From an uncultured bacterium (GTDB taxonomy: Bacteria > Verrucomicrobiota > Lentisphaeria > Victivallales > UBA1829): DNA of 49,032 bases. The stretch is from assembly GCA_902780135.1 (NCBI GenBank), contig CACZEK010000020.1, forward strand, positions 1-49,032, read 5' to 3'. Of the stretch, positions 8,058 to 17,390 are shown one piece after another. Numbering within the stretch: position 1 is the stretch's first letter; every line of letters starts with the position of its first letter. Both the position numbers and the translations under genes were made by a program. Under the pieces are notes generated by a model. The model searched no databases, was not told where the DNA came from, and worked only from the letters and a program-made list of their open reading frames with translations.

Positions 8058-9587
8058 ATGAGCTACTATCTGGGTCTTGACTCCAGCACGCAGGGCCTCA
8101 AAGCCGAGGTCATCGACACCGCAGCCGGCAAAGTCGTCGGCTCCTTCGCGGTCAACTTCAAGAACGATCTGCCGGAATACAAGTCGCCGAGCGGATACCT
8201 CCCCAACGACGACGAAAACGTCCGCTGCGCCGATCCGCGCATGTGGGTCGCCGCCATGGACATGCTGTTCGACCGCATGCAGAAGGCGGGCTTCCCGATG
8301 GCGGAGATCGCCGGCATCTCCGGGTCCGGCCAGCAGCACGGCTCCGTCTATCTGAGCGCCCCGATCACAGACTGGGATCCCGCGAAAACCCTCGCCGACC
8401 AGCTCGTGCCGATCCTTTCCCGCGCGGTCGCCCCGATCTGGATGGACAAGTCCACGGACAAGGAATGCGCCTGGCTGACCGAACAGTTCGGCGAACGGCT
8501 CCGCAGGGACACCGGCAGCCCGGCGATCGTGCGTTTCACGGGTCCGCAGATCCGGAAGTTCGCCGTGACCGAGCCGGAAGCCTGGGCGAAGACGAAGACC
8601 GTGCACCTCGTGAGCTCGTTCCTCTGCTCCGTGCTCTGCGGCCATGACTGCCCGATCGACTTCGGCGACGGCGCGGGCATGAACCTGCTGAACCTCCACA
8701 AGCTCGTCTGGGATCCCGAGATCACGGCGGCCACCGCTCCCGACCTCATGAACAAGCTCCCGCCCGTGAAGGCGTCGAACACCGTCGCGGGCAAGCTCTC
8801 CGCCTACTTCACGAAATACGGCATGACCGCGGGCATCCCGGTCGTGGTCTGGTCCGGCGACAATCCGTGCAGCCTGATCGGCGTCGGCGGCGGCTCCTTC
8901 GGCACCGCGGTCATCAGCCTCGGCACCAGCGACACCTTCTTCGCCACCATGCAGGACTTCGTGACCGACCCCGACGGATGCGGTCACGTGTTCGGCAACC
9001 CGGCGGGCGGCTTCATGAGCCTCATCTGCTTCACCAACGGCTCCTTCGCGCGCGAACACCTCCGCGACGAGCTCGGCGTGGACTGGCACTTCTTCGACGT
9101 CACCGCGTGCGCCGAGACCAGCCCCGGCAACGGCGGCAAGCTGATGCTCCCCTACTACGAAGCCGAAAACACGCCCGCCGTCCCCGCAGGCGTCGTCCGC
9201 AACTTCGACCCCGCCGCGGCGACCAAGGCGGAACAGATCCGCTGCCTGCTCGAATCCCAGGCGCTCACCATGCGCCGCCACTCCGCGTGGCAGGGCGACG
9301 GCAGCTTCAAGCGCATCCGCGTGACCGGCGGCGCGTCCAAGAGCGAGACCTTCCGCCAGATCCTCGCGAACGTCTTCCAGGCGAAGATCGAGACCGTCTC
9401 CGTCGCGAACTCCGCATCCCTCGGCGCGGCGATCCGCGCCGCCAACGGCATCGAAGGCACGCCGTTCGACGACCTCTACGCGAAATTCTGCGCCTCCGCT
9501 TCCGTCATCGAGCCGGACGCCTCCCTGCGCGGCCTCTACGACGGCATGCTGGCGGACTACGCCGCGCTCGAAGCCGGCCGCGGCTGA
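8058..9587 (+). CDS. xylB: Xylulokinase
   Basis: 509 residues, FGGY carbohydrate kinase. It phosphorylates D-xylulose to xylulose 5-phosphate, the entry of xylose into the pentose phosphate pathway. The N-terminal ATPase motif is YLGLDSSTQGLKAEV; ISGSGQQHGSVYL is the xylulokinase sugar-binding segment; the catalytic aspartate is probably D268 in SGDNPCSLIGVG, followed by SLGTSDTFFA. The C-terminal ATP-site motif is TGGASKSETFRQILANVF. The start has AGGA about nine bases upstream. No promoter of the usual type is obvious. No xylose isomerase lies next to it, but the GH43-like and GH9 genes in the window fit pentose use. Confidence 0.93.
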   Translation: MSYYLGLDSSTQGLKAEVIDTAAGKVVGSFAVNFKNDLPEYKSPSGYLPNDDENVRCADPRMWVAAMDMLFDRMQKAGFPMAEIAGISGSGQQHGSVYLSAPITDWDPAKTLADQLVPILSRAVAPIWMDKSTDKECAWLTEQFGERLRRDTGSPAIVRFTGPQIRKFAVTEPEAWAKTKTVHLVSSFLCSVLCGHDCPIDFGDGAGMNLLNLHKLVWDPEITAATAPDLMNKLPPVKASNTVAGKLSAYFTKYGMTAGIPVVVWSGDNPCSLIGVGGGSFGTAVISLGTSDTFFATMQDFVTDPDGCGHVFGNPAGGFMSLICFTNGSFAREHLRDELGVDWHFFDVTACAETSPGNGGKLMLPYYEAENTPAVPAGVVRNFDPAAATKAEQIRCLLESQALTMRRHSAWQGDGSFKRIRVTGGASKSETFRQILANVFQAKIETVSVANSASLGAAIRAANGIEGTPFDDLYAKFCASASVIEPDASLRGLYDGMLADYAALEAGRG

Positions 9588-9615
9588 TCCCCGGTTTCCG
9601 CAAGAAACAAATCCG

Positions 9616-9651
9616 CACCGTCTTTCCTCCGGGAGAGGCGGTGTTTTTTTT
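9616..9651 (+). terminator. Terminator of xylB
   Basis: Stem CACCGTCT / AGGCGGTG (9616-9623 with 9636-9643, one G-U pair) followed by eight T. Confidence 0.85.
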
Positions 9652-9720
9652 GCACGCGAAAGCCCCGGACTGCGGAAAAAGGCGATCCGGGCCGGGGCAG
9701 AAAAAGGGAAACGGATTGAC

Positions 9721-9825
9721 GCCGCTCAGCGGTCGAGCAGGAATTTCACGTCGTCGCCGCTCAGCGGTCGAGCAGGAATTTCACGTCGTCGCCGCTCAGC
9801 GGTCGAGCAGGAATTTCACGTCGTC
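9721..9825 (-). repeat. Three exact 35-base tandem repeats at the 3' end of the SNF2 gene
   Basis: Units 9721-9755, 9756-9790 and 9791-9825 are identical. On the minus strand each encodes the end of the SNF2 protein, DDVKFLLDR and its stop. Only the copy at 9791-9825 is translated; the other two are downstream duplicates. Confidence 0.97.
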
Positions 9826-12800
9826 GATGCTCAGCGAGGACATCGCCTCCGTCGATTCCTCGACCAGGTCGTTGAACAGCGCGCGCTTGCGTTCGTGCAG
9901 CGCGAGGATGCGCTCCTCGATGGAGTCGCGCACGACCAGGCGGATGATGTTCACGCTGCGCGTCTGCCCGATGCGGTGCGTCCGGTCGGCGGCCTGGTCC
10001 TCGACGGCGGGATTCCACCACGGGTCGAAGATGATGACGGTGTCGGCGGACGTGAGGTTGATGCCGACGCCGCCCGCCTTCAGGCTGAGCAGGAAAACGC
10101 GCACGTCCGGGTCGGAATTGAACCGTTCGATGCGTTCGGCGCGGTCATGCGTGGAGCCGTCCAGGTACTCGAATTCGATCTGCTGGGCGGCCAGGCTGTC
10201 GCGGATGATGGACAGCATGGACGTGAACTGGCTGAAGAGAAGCACCTTGTGCCCGGAGTCGAGCGTTTCCAGCAGGAGCTCGTTGAGCAGGTCGAGCTTG
10301 GCGGACGAGACGCCTTCGCCCTCGCCTTCCGGGAGGAGTTCCGGCGCGCAGCAGACCTGCCGCATCCGCATGATGGAGGCGAGCAGATGGATGTGCGTGA
10401 TGGAACGGTCGCCGGATTCGAGTTCGCTGAACTTTCTGTACTGCTCGTTCGCGCGTTTTTCGAGCGTCTGGTAGAGTTTCCGCTGGGGCGGCTCCATGTC
10501 GCAGTAGAGGAGCTGCTCCTGTTTGGGCGGGAGTTCAAGGCAGACGTCCGACTTGCGGCGGCGGAGCATGAAGGGCGCGATGCGGCGCACGAGCTCGCGT
10601 TTCAGCTCCGCGCTGGCGGCGATCTCGGAGTACTTCTCGCGGAAGGAATTGAGCGAGCCGAGGAGGCCGGGATGGAGGAAATCGAACATGCTCCAGAGGT
10701 CTTCGGCTGAGTTTTCCAGCGGGGTGCCGGTGAGGATGATCTTCGCGGCGGCGGGAATGGACTTGCAGGTGCGGGCGTTGAGGCTGAGCGGATTCTTGAT
10801 GTGCTGCGCCTCGTCCAGGATCAGCGAGGACCACTTGATGCCGCAGATGTGCTCGATGTCGCGCCGGACGAGCGCGTACGAGGTGATGACGATCTCGCGC
10901 GTGGCGGCCTTCTCCCACAGGGAATCGCGGTTCGGACCGTTCACGACGAGCGTGCGGAACCGCGGCAGGAACCGTTTGATCTCGGCGGCCCAGTTCCCGA
11001 CCAGCGTGGTGGGGCAGACGACCAGCGCGGGGAGGCGTTTCTGCGGCGAGACGGCGAGGAACGCGAGGACCTGCACGGTCTTGCCGAGGCCCATCTCGTC
11101 GGCGAGGATGAGGTTGCAGCCGCGCCGGGACATGCCGTCGAGCCACGCCACGCCCGTCTTCTGGTATTCGCGGAGCTGCCCGTGGAAGACCGCCGGGTCG
11201 AGCTCGGGGCGCTCCGGCGAATCCAGGACGCTGTCGTAGTCCAGCTTCAGGCGCAGGAAATCGACCGGGACCGCGCCGGGCAGTTCCGACGCCGCGTCCG
11301 CCCAGTAATACGCCGCGTGGCGCGGGATGCGGATGATCTCGGCGTCGGGGTCGTCGTCCGCGCCGGGCAGATACGTTACGACCGGCTGAAGCGAAGCGGC
11401 GAGACGCCGCAGGGCGTCGGGGATCTTCACGAAATGCCTGCTGAGGACGGCGTGCGGCAGGTAGTTTTCGCCCTTCGAGGCGGCCTCGGCGAGATCGTTC
11501 CAGCGGACCGCCGCGCCGCCCGCGGCCAGGCGGACGCCGAGTTCGAACCAGTCCGCGCCGGACCCGCGGAGCGTCGTCCTGAGCGTCAGGCGGGAGTTTT
11601 CGCCCGCGAGCGAGGCGAGCTCCGAATTCAGGAGATATTCGCGGCCTTCGCGTTCCCAGCGCGGGATCACTTCCTCGATGAACATGCCGACCGCCTCCCA
11701 GTCGCCCAGCCGATACACGACCGACGGACCGGACACGGAGCGTTTCGTGCGGTGGGAGAACCCGAAGTGGATCAGCTCCTCGTGGCGGAGCGTCTCCTCC
11801 TGCGTGTTGCGGAGCCAGAACATGGCGGCGGGCCCGCTCGCGCCGAACCGCGTGGCGTCGGTCGCGCAGAGCTGGTTGCCGTAGTTGAACATCATGGTGA
11901 GCTCGAGCGTGCCGTCGTCGAGGAAATGTCCGTCGTAGACCGTGCGGAATTTGCGTTCGCGCACCTTCACGCCCGTGGACGGGATGATGCGGATGGGCAG
12001 GTCCTTCGCCGCCAGCAGGATCTTCGCCGCCTCGTCGTCGCACGGCTGGATCGTCGTGCGGAGAAAATTGCGGATCCAGGACACGTCGTTGCGGGCGGGC
12101 AGCCACCAGTATTCGCCGAGCATGCCGACCCAGCACCCGCTGCGCCCGGCGATCACCTTCACGTCCTTCAGCGGCAGGGGCGACCCCTTGACCAGGACGG
12201 CGGACCGGAGCAGGCAGCCGGTGCGGAGTTTTTCGAGCAGAAGCGCGGGCGCGGCCTGTTCCGCGTGGACGATGATCCTCTGCCCCTTGTGCATGAAACG
12301 CGTGAATCCGGGCAGGCAGTGGAAGAATTCGGTGCACTGTTCCGCCGTGAGCGAAAGCGTCTGGCGCTCCAGCTGTTCGGCATTGATGGCGAGGAACCGG
12401 ATGATCTGGCGGTCCTGCTGCGGGAACGCATCGAGCCGGAGCGATGCGGTCGACTTGTCGAAATGGAGCTGGCGGAGGTTGGTCTGGTTTCCTGCGTAGG
12501 CGCGGCTCCCGTTGACCAGGTTCACATGGAGATGCACGTTCTCCCACTTGCTCGGAGCGTGCGGGAATTCGTCTTCCGTCTCGATCTCGACGTGCGCGGG
12601 GTGTTCCCCCAGAAGCTCGGTCAGGAGCTCCGGGATCCCGACGAACCGGAGTCCGGCGAACTGGACCGGGAGGTCCGGCAGCTGCGGCTCCTCGTGTTTT
12701 TTGATGGTATATTTGGCGTGATACAGCGCCGCGGCCATCGAGTGCGGACAGAATCCGGGGAATTTGCCGCGGCAGGTGCATGTGCCGGAAAATGGGCCGT

Positions 12801-12984
12801 TCGGGAAGCCCCGGATCTCGGCGTGCGACACCATGCCGTTCGCGTCCCGGCAGACGGCGCGAAGCACCCCGCGTTCGATCTCGTGGCAGCAGAGCAGACC
12901 GCCGCCGTGCAGGATCTGCTTTGCCTTCTTGAACACTTCCTTGGAGCTTGCGGCGATCAATCTCGCCTCGAAACTTTCGCCCAT
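9796..12984 (-). CDS. SWIM-domain SNF2-family helicase
   Basis: 1062 residues. An N-terminal SWIM zinc finger has C69-x-C71 and C79-x-H81. A long middle region leads to the SNF2 ATPase: ILADEMGLGKTVQ (Walker A), ILDEAQHIKNP (DEAQ box) and LTGTPLENSAEDLW. The helicase C half has LLFSQFTSML, LSLKAGGVGINLTSAD and DQAADRTHRIGQ. Such proteins use ATP to translocate on DNA and remodel protein-DNA complexes; the bacterial role is undefined, with RNA polymerase recycling or repair as candidates. The start at 12984 has AGGAAAG upstream and a promoter at 13024-13052. The 3' end is triplicated. Confidence 0.9.
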   Translation of the reverse strand: MGESFEARLIAASSKEVFKKAKQILHGGGLLCCHEIERGVLRAVCRDANGMVSHAEIRGFPNGPFSGTCTCRGKFPGFCPHSMAAALYHAKYTIKKHEEPQLPDLPVQFAGLRFVGIPELLTELLGEHPAHVEIETEDEFPHAPSKWENVHLHVNLVNGSRAYAGNQTNLRQLHFDKSTASLRLDAFPQQDRQIIRFLAINAEQLERQTLSLTAEQCTEFFHCLPGFTRFMHKGQRIIVHAEQAAPALLLEKLRTGCLLRSAVLVKGSPLPLKDVKVIAGRSGCWVGMLGEYWWLPARNDVSWIRNFLRTTIQPCDDEAAKILLAAKDLPIRIIPSTGVKVRERKFRTVYDGHFLDDGTLELTMMFNYGNQLCATDATRFGASGPAAMFWLRNTQEETLRHEELIHFGFSHRTKRSVSGPSVVYRLGDWEAVGMFIEEVIPRWEREGREYLLNSELASLAGENSRLTLRTTLRGSGADWFELGVRLAAGGAAVRWNDLAEAASKGENYLPHAVLSRHFVKIPDALRRLAASLQPVVTYLPGADDDPDAEIIRIPRHAAYYWADAASELPGAVPVDFLRLKLDYDSVLDSPERPELDPAVFHGQLREYQKTGVAWLDGMSRRGCNLILADEMGLGKTVQVLAFLAVSPQKRLPALVVCPTTLVGNWAAEIKRFLPRFRTLVVNGPNRDSLWEKAATREIVITSYALVRRDIEHICGIKWSSLILDEAQHIKNPLSLNARTCKSIPAAAKIILTGTPLENSAEDLWSMFDFLHPGLLGSLNSFREKYSEIAASAELKRELVRRIAPFMLRRRKSDVCLELPPKQEQLLYCDMEPPQRKLYQTLEKRANEQYRKFSELESGDRSITHIHLLASIMRMRQVCCAPELLPEGEGEGVSSAKLDLLNELLLETLDSGHKVLLFSQFTSMLSIIRDSLAAQQIEFEYLDGSTHDRAERIERFNSDPDVRVFLLSLKAGGVGINLTSADTVIIFDPWWNPAVEDQAADRTHRIGQTRSVNIIRLVVRDSIEERILALHERKRALFNDLVEESTEAMSSLSIDDVKFLLDR

Positions 12985-13023
12985 TTGAGTCTTTCCTGTT
13001 TTTTTCCGTGAAAACGAACAGAT

Positions 13024-13052
13024 AATATACCCTCTGATAAGAAAAAAAGCAA
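13024..13052 (-). promoter_or_regulatory. Promoter of the SNF2 gene
   Basis: Minus strand: -35 TTGCTT (13052-13047), 17-base spacer, -10 TATATT (13029-13024). Confidence 0.75.
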
Positions 13053-13222
13053 TGGAAAACCGTCTTTTTCCCGAAAAAAACGGCAGGCGGACGACAAAAC
13101 GGGACCGACAAGGCGTCACGCCGGGGCGCGGCGCGGTCCCGCGCGGTCCCGTCCGAGGCCGGCAGACGAACAAAGACATTCCCGCCGGACGATGTTTTTT
13201 AGTAAAAAAAACGGTTTCCTGC

Positions 13223-13251
13223 TTGCATTTTCCCGAAAGAGGAGGTATAGT
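13223..13251 (+). promoter_or_regulatory. Promoter of tRNA-Cys
   Basis: -35 TTGCAT (13223-13228), 17-base spacer, -10 TATAGT (13246-13251). Confidence 0.8.
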
Positions 13252-13270
13252 AAAAGCAATGCTCAGCAAT

Positions 13271-13346
13271 GGCGTGATGGTCGAGCGGCTAAGGCAACGG
13301 TTTGCAAAACCGGTTCTGGTGGGTTCAACTCCCACTCACGCCTCCA
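13271..13346 (+). tRNA. tRNA-Cys (GCA)
   Basis: The acceptor stem GGCGTGA pairs with TCACGCC; anticodon loop TTGCAAA gives GCA; discriminator T and CCA are encoded. Confidence 0.93.
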
Positions 13347-13362
13347 ATTTTGCCCCCTCCTT

Positions 13363-13408
13363 GAGGCGGCAGGGCTTCCCCCTCATTGACCCTGCCGCCT
13401 CTTTTTTT
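13363..13408 (+). terminator. Terminator of tRNA-Cys
   Basis: Perfect 12-pair stem GAGGCGGCAGGG / CCCTGCCGCCTC (13363-13374 with 13390-13401) followed by seven T. Confidence 0.93.
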
Positions 13409-13464
13409 GTATTCCCGAACGTGCAGACGGACAGCCGATTTCGCGGAAAAACGGCGAACAAATC

Positions 13465-13492
13465 TTGATTTCGGACGAAAACGTGGTATAGT
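13465..13492 (+). promoter_or_regulatory. Promoter of rex
   Basis: -35 TTGATT (13465-13470), 16-base spacer, -10 TATAGT (13487-13492). I see no Rex-type inverted repeat (TTGTGA...TCACAA) overlapping it, so autoregulation is not supported. Confidence 0.75.
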
Positions 13493-13523
13493 TAGTGGAA
13501 TAAAAACACGAACGGAGCCAGAC

Positions 13524-14177
13524 ATGGGAAAACACAAAGTCCTGAACACACCCGCCATCCGGCGCATCCCAACCTACCTGCACAAGCTCATGCTCATGCA
13601 CGCGGCCGGAGAGGAATTCGTGTCGACGTCCAAGCTGGCGGACTACATGGGGCTTGACCCGATCATCGTCAGAAAGGACTTCGAGCTGACGGGGATCCAG
13701 GGGACGCCCGGCGTCGGGTTCAAAACGGCGGAGCTGATCGCCTCCCTGCGGCGGTTCCTCGGCTGGGACGCGCACACCACGGCATGCCTCGTCGGCGCGG
13801 GCTCGCTCGGCAGCGCCCTGCTCGGCTACGAGGAATTCGCGGAATACGGCCTGCGGTTCACGTTCGTGTTCGACGCCGACTCCCGCAAGCACGGCATGCT
13901 GATCCACGCGCACGAGGTGCTGGACGTGCGGAAGATGCGGGATTACCTGGCGCCCGCGCCGCCGGACATCGGCATCATCTGCGTGCCGTCGTCCACCGCC
14001 CAGATGGTCGCCGACGAGCTCGTGCAGTGCGGCGTGAAGGCGATCTGGAATTTCGCGAACGTGTGCCTGCAGCTCCCGCACGACGTGATTGTGCAGAGGG
14101 AAGTCATCGCGGGCGGTTTCGCCCTGCTCTCCATGAAACGCCGCAGCCACGGCGCGGAGACCGGGCAGGACGACTGA
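13524..14177 (+). CDS. rex: Redox-sensing transcriptional repressor Rex
   Basis: 217 residues. Rex represses fermentation and respiration genes when NAD+ is high and releases DNA on binding NADH. The N-terminal winged helix has AIRRIPTYLHKLMLM and SKLADYMGLDPIIVRKDF, then the family hinge GTPGVGF. The Rossmann fold starts with CLVGAGSLGSALLGY and the NAD-domain end IWNFANVCLQLP is also typical. In many Rex proteins the loop after VRKD reads LSYFGEFG; here it is FELTGIQG, a mild divergence in the DNA-binding part. The start at 13524 has a GGAG upstream and fits the promoter. Confidence 0.9.
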   Translation: MGKHKVLNTPAIRRIPTYLHKLMLMHAAGEEFVSTSKLADYMGLDPIIVRKDFELTGIQGTPGVGFKTAELIASLRRFLGWDAHTTACLVGAGSLGSALLGYEEFAEYGLRFTFVFDADSRKHGMLIHAHEVLDVRKMRDYLAPAPPDIGIICVPSSTAQMVADELVQCGVKAIWNFANVCLQLPHDVIVQREVIAGGFALLSMKRRSHGAETGQDD

Positions 14178-14224
14178 CCTCCCGCCTTATCCCGCCCCCC
14201 CTTCAGAAGCCTCGAAATGGATCC

Positions 14225-14250
14225 CGCCGCATGCTCCGCGGCGTTTTTTT
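14225..14250 (+). terminator. Terminator of rex
   Basis: Stem CGCCGC / GCGGCG (14225-14230 with 14238-14243) followed by seven T. The T-run reaches the stop codon of the convergent gene. Confidence 0.8.
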
Positions 14251-15257
14251 CAGAACAGGTCGAGGAACCAGTTCTTTTTCTTCGCCTTCATCCTGGATTT
14301 CCGGATCATGGCGACATCGCTCTGGACGGTCGTCACGCAGTCCATCACGGACCCGGAGAAACCGGGCACGCCTTCCGGGATCGCGCGGTTCACGACCTCC
14401 GTGGCGGAGCGTTCGACCCGGAACGGGGCGTCGCCGCCTCCGTCGGGGAACTGGAAATGGACTTCGAGCTTGAAATCGTACCCTGGGATATTGCCGGATT
14501 CGGCGAGGAAATAGACGTTCTGCGCGGAGATGTCCCCCTCGTAGAATTTCGAGGGGTTGTTGTAGGTCGCGGTCGCCGTGACCTTGTCTTCGGAAAGCTC
14601 CAGCCCGTTCGCCCTGATCGCCTCCAGCATCGGCTTCGCGGAGGCGGTCCATTTGCCGCCGGGCTTCACTTTGCGGGTCTTGCCGAGGTACTCTTCGGGG
14701 TGGTCCAGCGGAGCGGAGAACATGGACGCGATAAGGCGGCGCGCGCCGGGCAGCATCGCGCGGATCTCTTCCTTCGTCTTCGCGCCGGACGCCTCGCCGG
14801 GACCGCCGCCGAGCACGGACGCCGCGGCGTTGTCGTCGGAGCCGAGGGGGATGTCGCGCAGATTCACGCCGGACGTGCGGACGATGGCGGTCATGCCCGC
14901 GAGCGGGGCGTAGTCCGTTTTCACGCCGTCGACGATCTGCGAAAGCGCCTCGACCTTGAACTGGATCACGAGCGGGTCGAGCGACTGGTAGACCAGTTCG
15001 CCGACCGCGTGGATCTCGTGCGTCTCGCGGCGGCGCGGCGGGTTGTTGATCCCGACCAGCTTCATCCGGTAGGTCCGCACCTGACGGCTGTTCACGGAGA
15101 TCACGTACGGTTCGCCGGCTTTCGGGCGGCCGTCGAATTTCAGCTCGACTTCTTTCGCGTCCCCGGCGCCGGCGGGGGCGGGATGCAGCAGAAAGAGCCC
15201 CGCCGCCAGGAGGAAGGCGGCGCAGAGGAACGGAACGGCTGGATGCGGTTTTCTCAT
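14250..15257 (-). CDS. Unknown exported protein
   Basis: 335 residues, not recognised. A signal peptide is clear: MRKPHPAVPFLCAAFLLAAG with a likely cleavage after APAGAG (about residue 32). The mature protein is soluble with many beta-type stretches; VELKFDGRPKAGEPYVISV near its start recalls cell-surface immunoglobulin-like folds, but I cannot name a family. The end is basic (KSRMKAKKKN). The start overlaps the rdgB stop (ATGA), so it is the distal gene of the rnpB-side transcript and is probably translationally coupled to rdgB. Confidence 0.7.
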   Translation of the reverse strand: MRKPHPAVPFLCAAFLLAAGLFLLHPAPAGAGDAKEVELKFDGRPKAGEPYVISVNSRQVRTYRMKLVGINNPPRRRETHEIHAVGELVYQSLDPLVIQFKVEALSQIVDGVKTDYAPLAGMTAIVRTSGVNLRDIPLGSDDNAAASVLGGGPGEASGAKTKEEIRAMLPGARRLIASMFSAPLDHPEEYLGKTRKVKPGGKWTASAKPMLEAIRANGLELSEDKVTATATYNNPSKFYEGDISAQNVYFLAESGNIPGYDFKLEVHFQFPDGGGDAPFRVERSATEVVNRAIPEGVPGFSGSVMDCVTTVQSDVAMIRKSRMKAKKKNWFLDLF

Positions 15258-15880
15258 ACGAATTCGAAATCGTCCATGGTCTGGAGTTCGCGGTGAACGA
15301 ATTCGGCGGCGAGCGCGAACGCCCGCGCCCGGTGGCTGAGCTTGCTCTTGACCTCCTCGCCGAGCTCCCCGAACGTCCTGTCATAGCCGTCCGGGATGAA
15401 GATCGGGTCATAGCCGAACCCCTCCGTGCCGCGCGGCTCCGGCGCGATCGTGCCCGTCACTTCGCCGCGGAACGTCTCCACGATGTCGCCGCGGTACGCG
15501 AGAGCGATGACGCAGACGAACCGCGCCCGGCGGTCGTCGAAGTTCTTCAGCTCGTCCAGGAGTTTCGCCATCTTTTCCGCATAGGAGGCGTTCTCCCCGG
15601 CGTAGCGGGCGGAGTAGATGCCCGGCGCGCCGCCCAGCGCCAGGACTTCCAGCCCGGAATCGTCCGCGAACGCCGCCATATCGGCGTAGCGCGCCGCCTG
15701 CCCCGCCTTGATGCGGGCGTTTTCTTCAAAGGAATTGCCGTTTTCCACGATCTCGGGGAATCCCTTGATCGTGTCGGGGGAGATGATGCAGACGCGTCCG
15801 GAATCCGCCGAAGCGTCGAGCATCGCCTGGAATTCCCGGATCTTATGTTTGTTCGTGGTGGCGGCGAGGATCTGAAGCAT
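15254..15880 (-). CDS. rdgB: XTP/dITP diphosphatase RdgB (HAM1 family)
   Basis: 208 residues. It hydrolyses dITP, XTP and related non-canonical purine nucleotides to monophosphates, keeping them out of DNA and RNA. Family motifs are present in order: TTNKHKIREF near the N-terminus, SFEENARIKA, FADDSGLEV (catalytic acidic residues), PGIYSARYAG, and near the C-terminus EGFGYDPIFIPDG followed by KSKLSHRARA. Length is normal. It lies 18 bases downstream of the glycosyltransferase gene and overlaps the exported-protein gene. Confidence 0.95.
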   Translation of the reverse strand: MLQILAATTNKHKIREFQAMLDASADSGRVCIISPDTIKGFPEIVENGNSFEENARIKAGQAARYADMAAFADDSGLEVLALGGAPGIYSARYAGENASYAEKMAKLLDELKNFDDRRARFVCVIALAYRGDIVETFRGEVTGTIAPEPRGTEGFGYDPIFIPDGYDRTFGELGEEVKSKLSHRARAFALAAEFVHRELQTMDDFEFV

Positions 15881-15898
15881 GGGAGCGTTTCTCCTGTC

Positions 15899-17011
15899 TT
15901 AATTGCCTGTCAGCTCGTTGTAGATTTGTTCGTATTCATCGACCATGTGCGCGACGGAGCACAGCACGAAGGGCTTGGAACGGCCTGCGTTGACCGCCTC
16001 GGAAAGCGCCTTCGCCAGACGGATGCCGTCCGGGTCTTTGTTGTTGAGATCGATGCACTGTGCGAAGCCGTCGGTATACAGTTCGCAGAGTTCGGGAAGG
16101 GAATCCGCCGTGGACGTGACGACCGGCAGGCCGAGCGTCATGGCCTCCGTGAGCGTAAGCCCGAACCCCTCGTAGCGTGACGGGATGACCATGGCGTCGA
16201 ACGCCGCCATCAGGCTTCGCGCGTCCGAACGGTAGCCCGGAAGCGCGAAAACGAGGTTCGGGTAGTTCATCGCGCGCACGCGCCGCTCCAGGTCGTCGCG
16301 CTCCGGGCCTTCGCCGATGATGACGACGCCCCAGCGTTCCCCCTCCGGCACGCGCGCGGACAGCGCGCGCATGCGGTCGAACAGCAGGTCGTACCCCTTC
16401 TGGCGGTCGAGCCGCCCCACGGAGCCGATCACTTTCGTGCAGTCCTCCATCATGCACCATTTGCGGAAATCGCGGCACTCCTCCGGCGTGGCGGGCTCCA
16501 CGATGTCGCAGCCGTTGTATACCACGCGGAACCGCTTCCGGGGGATCCGGCAGACGGCGGAATGAAACCGCGCGGCGGCCTTCGAAACGGCGGTCAGCGC
16601 GCTCGCGTGCCGGACCGACATGCGGTCCAGCATGAAATAGAACCCCTGCGTGCGGCGGCGGTCGGCGATATGGATCGTGTTCACGAGCGGGATCCCGCTG
16701 CCCGCGAGGGCGAACCTCGCCAGCAGATTGGCGTGCATCATGTGCGAATGGACGATCTCCGGCTCCAGCCGCTGGAGCGCGTACCGGACCAGGAACGGCA
16801 GCACGAAGAAGTCGAGCTTGGTGGCGTTCAGGAACGCCACGCGCGCCCCGGCCGTCTGGAGAGCGTCCACCAGGCAGTCGTCCTGCGGCGGTGCCATCAG
16901 CGACAGCACGTCGCACGTGTGCCCCCGGGCGATCAGGTTGCACACCAGGTCGGTCAGGACGCGTTCCGCCCCGGCCGGATCCAAATCTGTTATGAGTGAT
17001 ACGATTTTCAT
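15899..17011 (-). CDS. GT4-family glycosyltransferase
   Basis: 370 residues, GT-B fold. The N-terminal half has LITDLDPAGAERVLTDL, typical of capsule and lipopolysaccharide transferases, and VHSHMMHANLLARFA. The C-terminal half has VIGSVGRLDRQKGYDLL, the nucleotide-sugar site SRYEGFGLTLTEAM (ExFGxxxxE) and PVVTSTADSLPEL. It should transfer a sugar from a nucleotide donor in the cytoplasm, perhaps using the UDP-sugar made by the pyrophosphorylase at 2988; that link is inference. The start is only 20 bases from the 3' end of RNase P RNA and has no separate promoter, so read-through from the rnpB promoter is likely. Confidence 0.85.
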   Translation of the reverse strand: MKIVSLITDLDPAGAERVLTDLVCNLIARGHTCDVLSLMAPPQDDCLVDALQTAGARVAFLNATKLDFFVLPFLVRYALQRLEPEIVHSHMMHANLLARFALAGSGIPLVNTIHIADRRRTQGFYFMLDRMSVRHASALTAVSKAAARFHSAVCRIPRKRFRVVYNGCDIVEPATPEECRDFRKWCMMEDCTKVIGSVGRLDRQKGYDLLFDRMRALSARVPEGERWGVVIIGEGPERDDLERRVRAMNYPNLVFALPGYRSDARSLMAAFDAMVIPSRYEGFGLTLTEAMTLGLPVVTSTADSLPELCELYTDGFAQCIDLNNKDPDGIRLAKALSEAVNAGRSKPFVLCSVAHMVDEYEQIYNELTGN

Positions 17012-17031
17012 AGCGTTTTCGGTCCAAAAAA

Positions 17032-17385
17032 GTGAACTGCAACATAAGCCGGATTCTGTCTCCGCGTTTCCGCGGGGGCGACCATCTGTCTAAGCGGCCA
17101 GAACCCGGAACTGATAACGCCGCGGGCAACGGCATCGTCCCCTATTTGGCCTTGCTCCGGAAGGGGCTTGCCATGCGGCCCGGATCGCTCCGGAGCCCGG
17201 TGGTCTCTTACACCGCCGTTTCACCCTTGCCGGACGTCCGAAGACGCCCGGCGGTCTGTTCTCTGTTGCGCTTTCCTTCCCGCGGGGTTGCCCCCGCGGC
17301 ATCCTCCTTGAAGGAGGACTTCCTGCCCTGTGGAGTCCGGACTTTCCTCTTTGCAAAGCAAAGCGGCCGCCGTTACAGTTCACGA
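17032..17385 (-). ncRNA. rnpB: RNase P RNA, bacterial type A
   Basis: Catalytic RNA that removes tRNA 5' leaders. The minus strand carries the conserved GAGGAAAGTCCGGACTCC near the 5' end, GGGTGAAACGGCGG and AAGAGACCACC in the middle, and AGACAGATGGTCGCC followed by AGAATCCGGCTTAT near the 3' end. The ends pair as helix P1 (17372-17383 with 17032-17043, G-U pairs allowed). The transcript start near 17384 is set by the promoter at 17391. A run of six U follows P1. Confidence 0.95.
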
Positions 17386-17390
17386 AACTT

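Noticed and set aside
9721..9825. Repeats of 35 bases could suggest a CRISPR array
   Set aside because: The units are directly adjacent without spacers and encode the end of the SNF2 protein.
13400..13530. Search for a Rex operator controlling rex
   Set aside because: No TTGTGA-N6-TCACAA type inverted repeat was found near the promoter.
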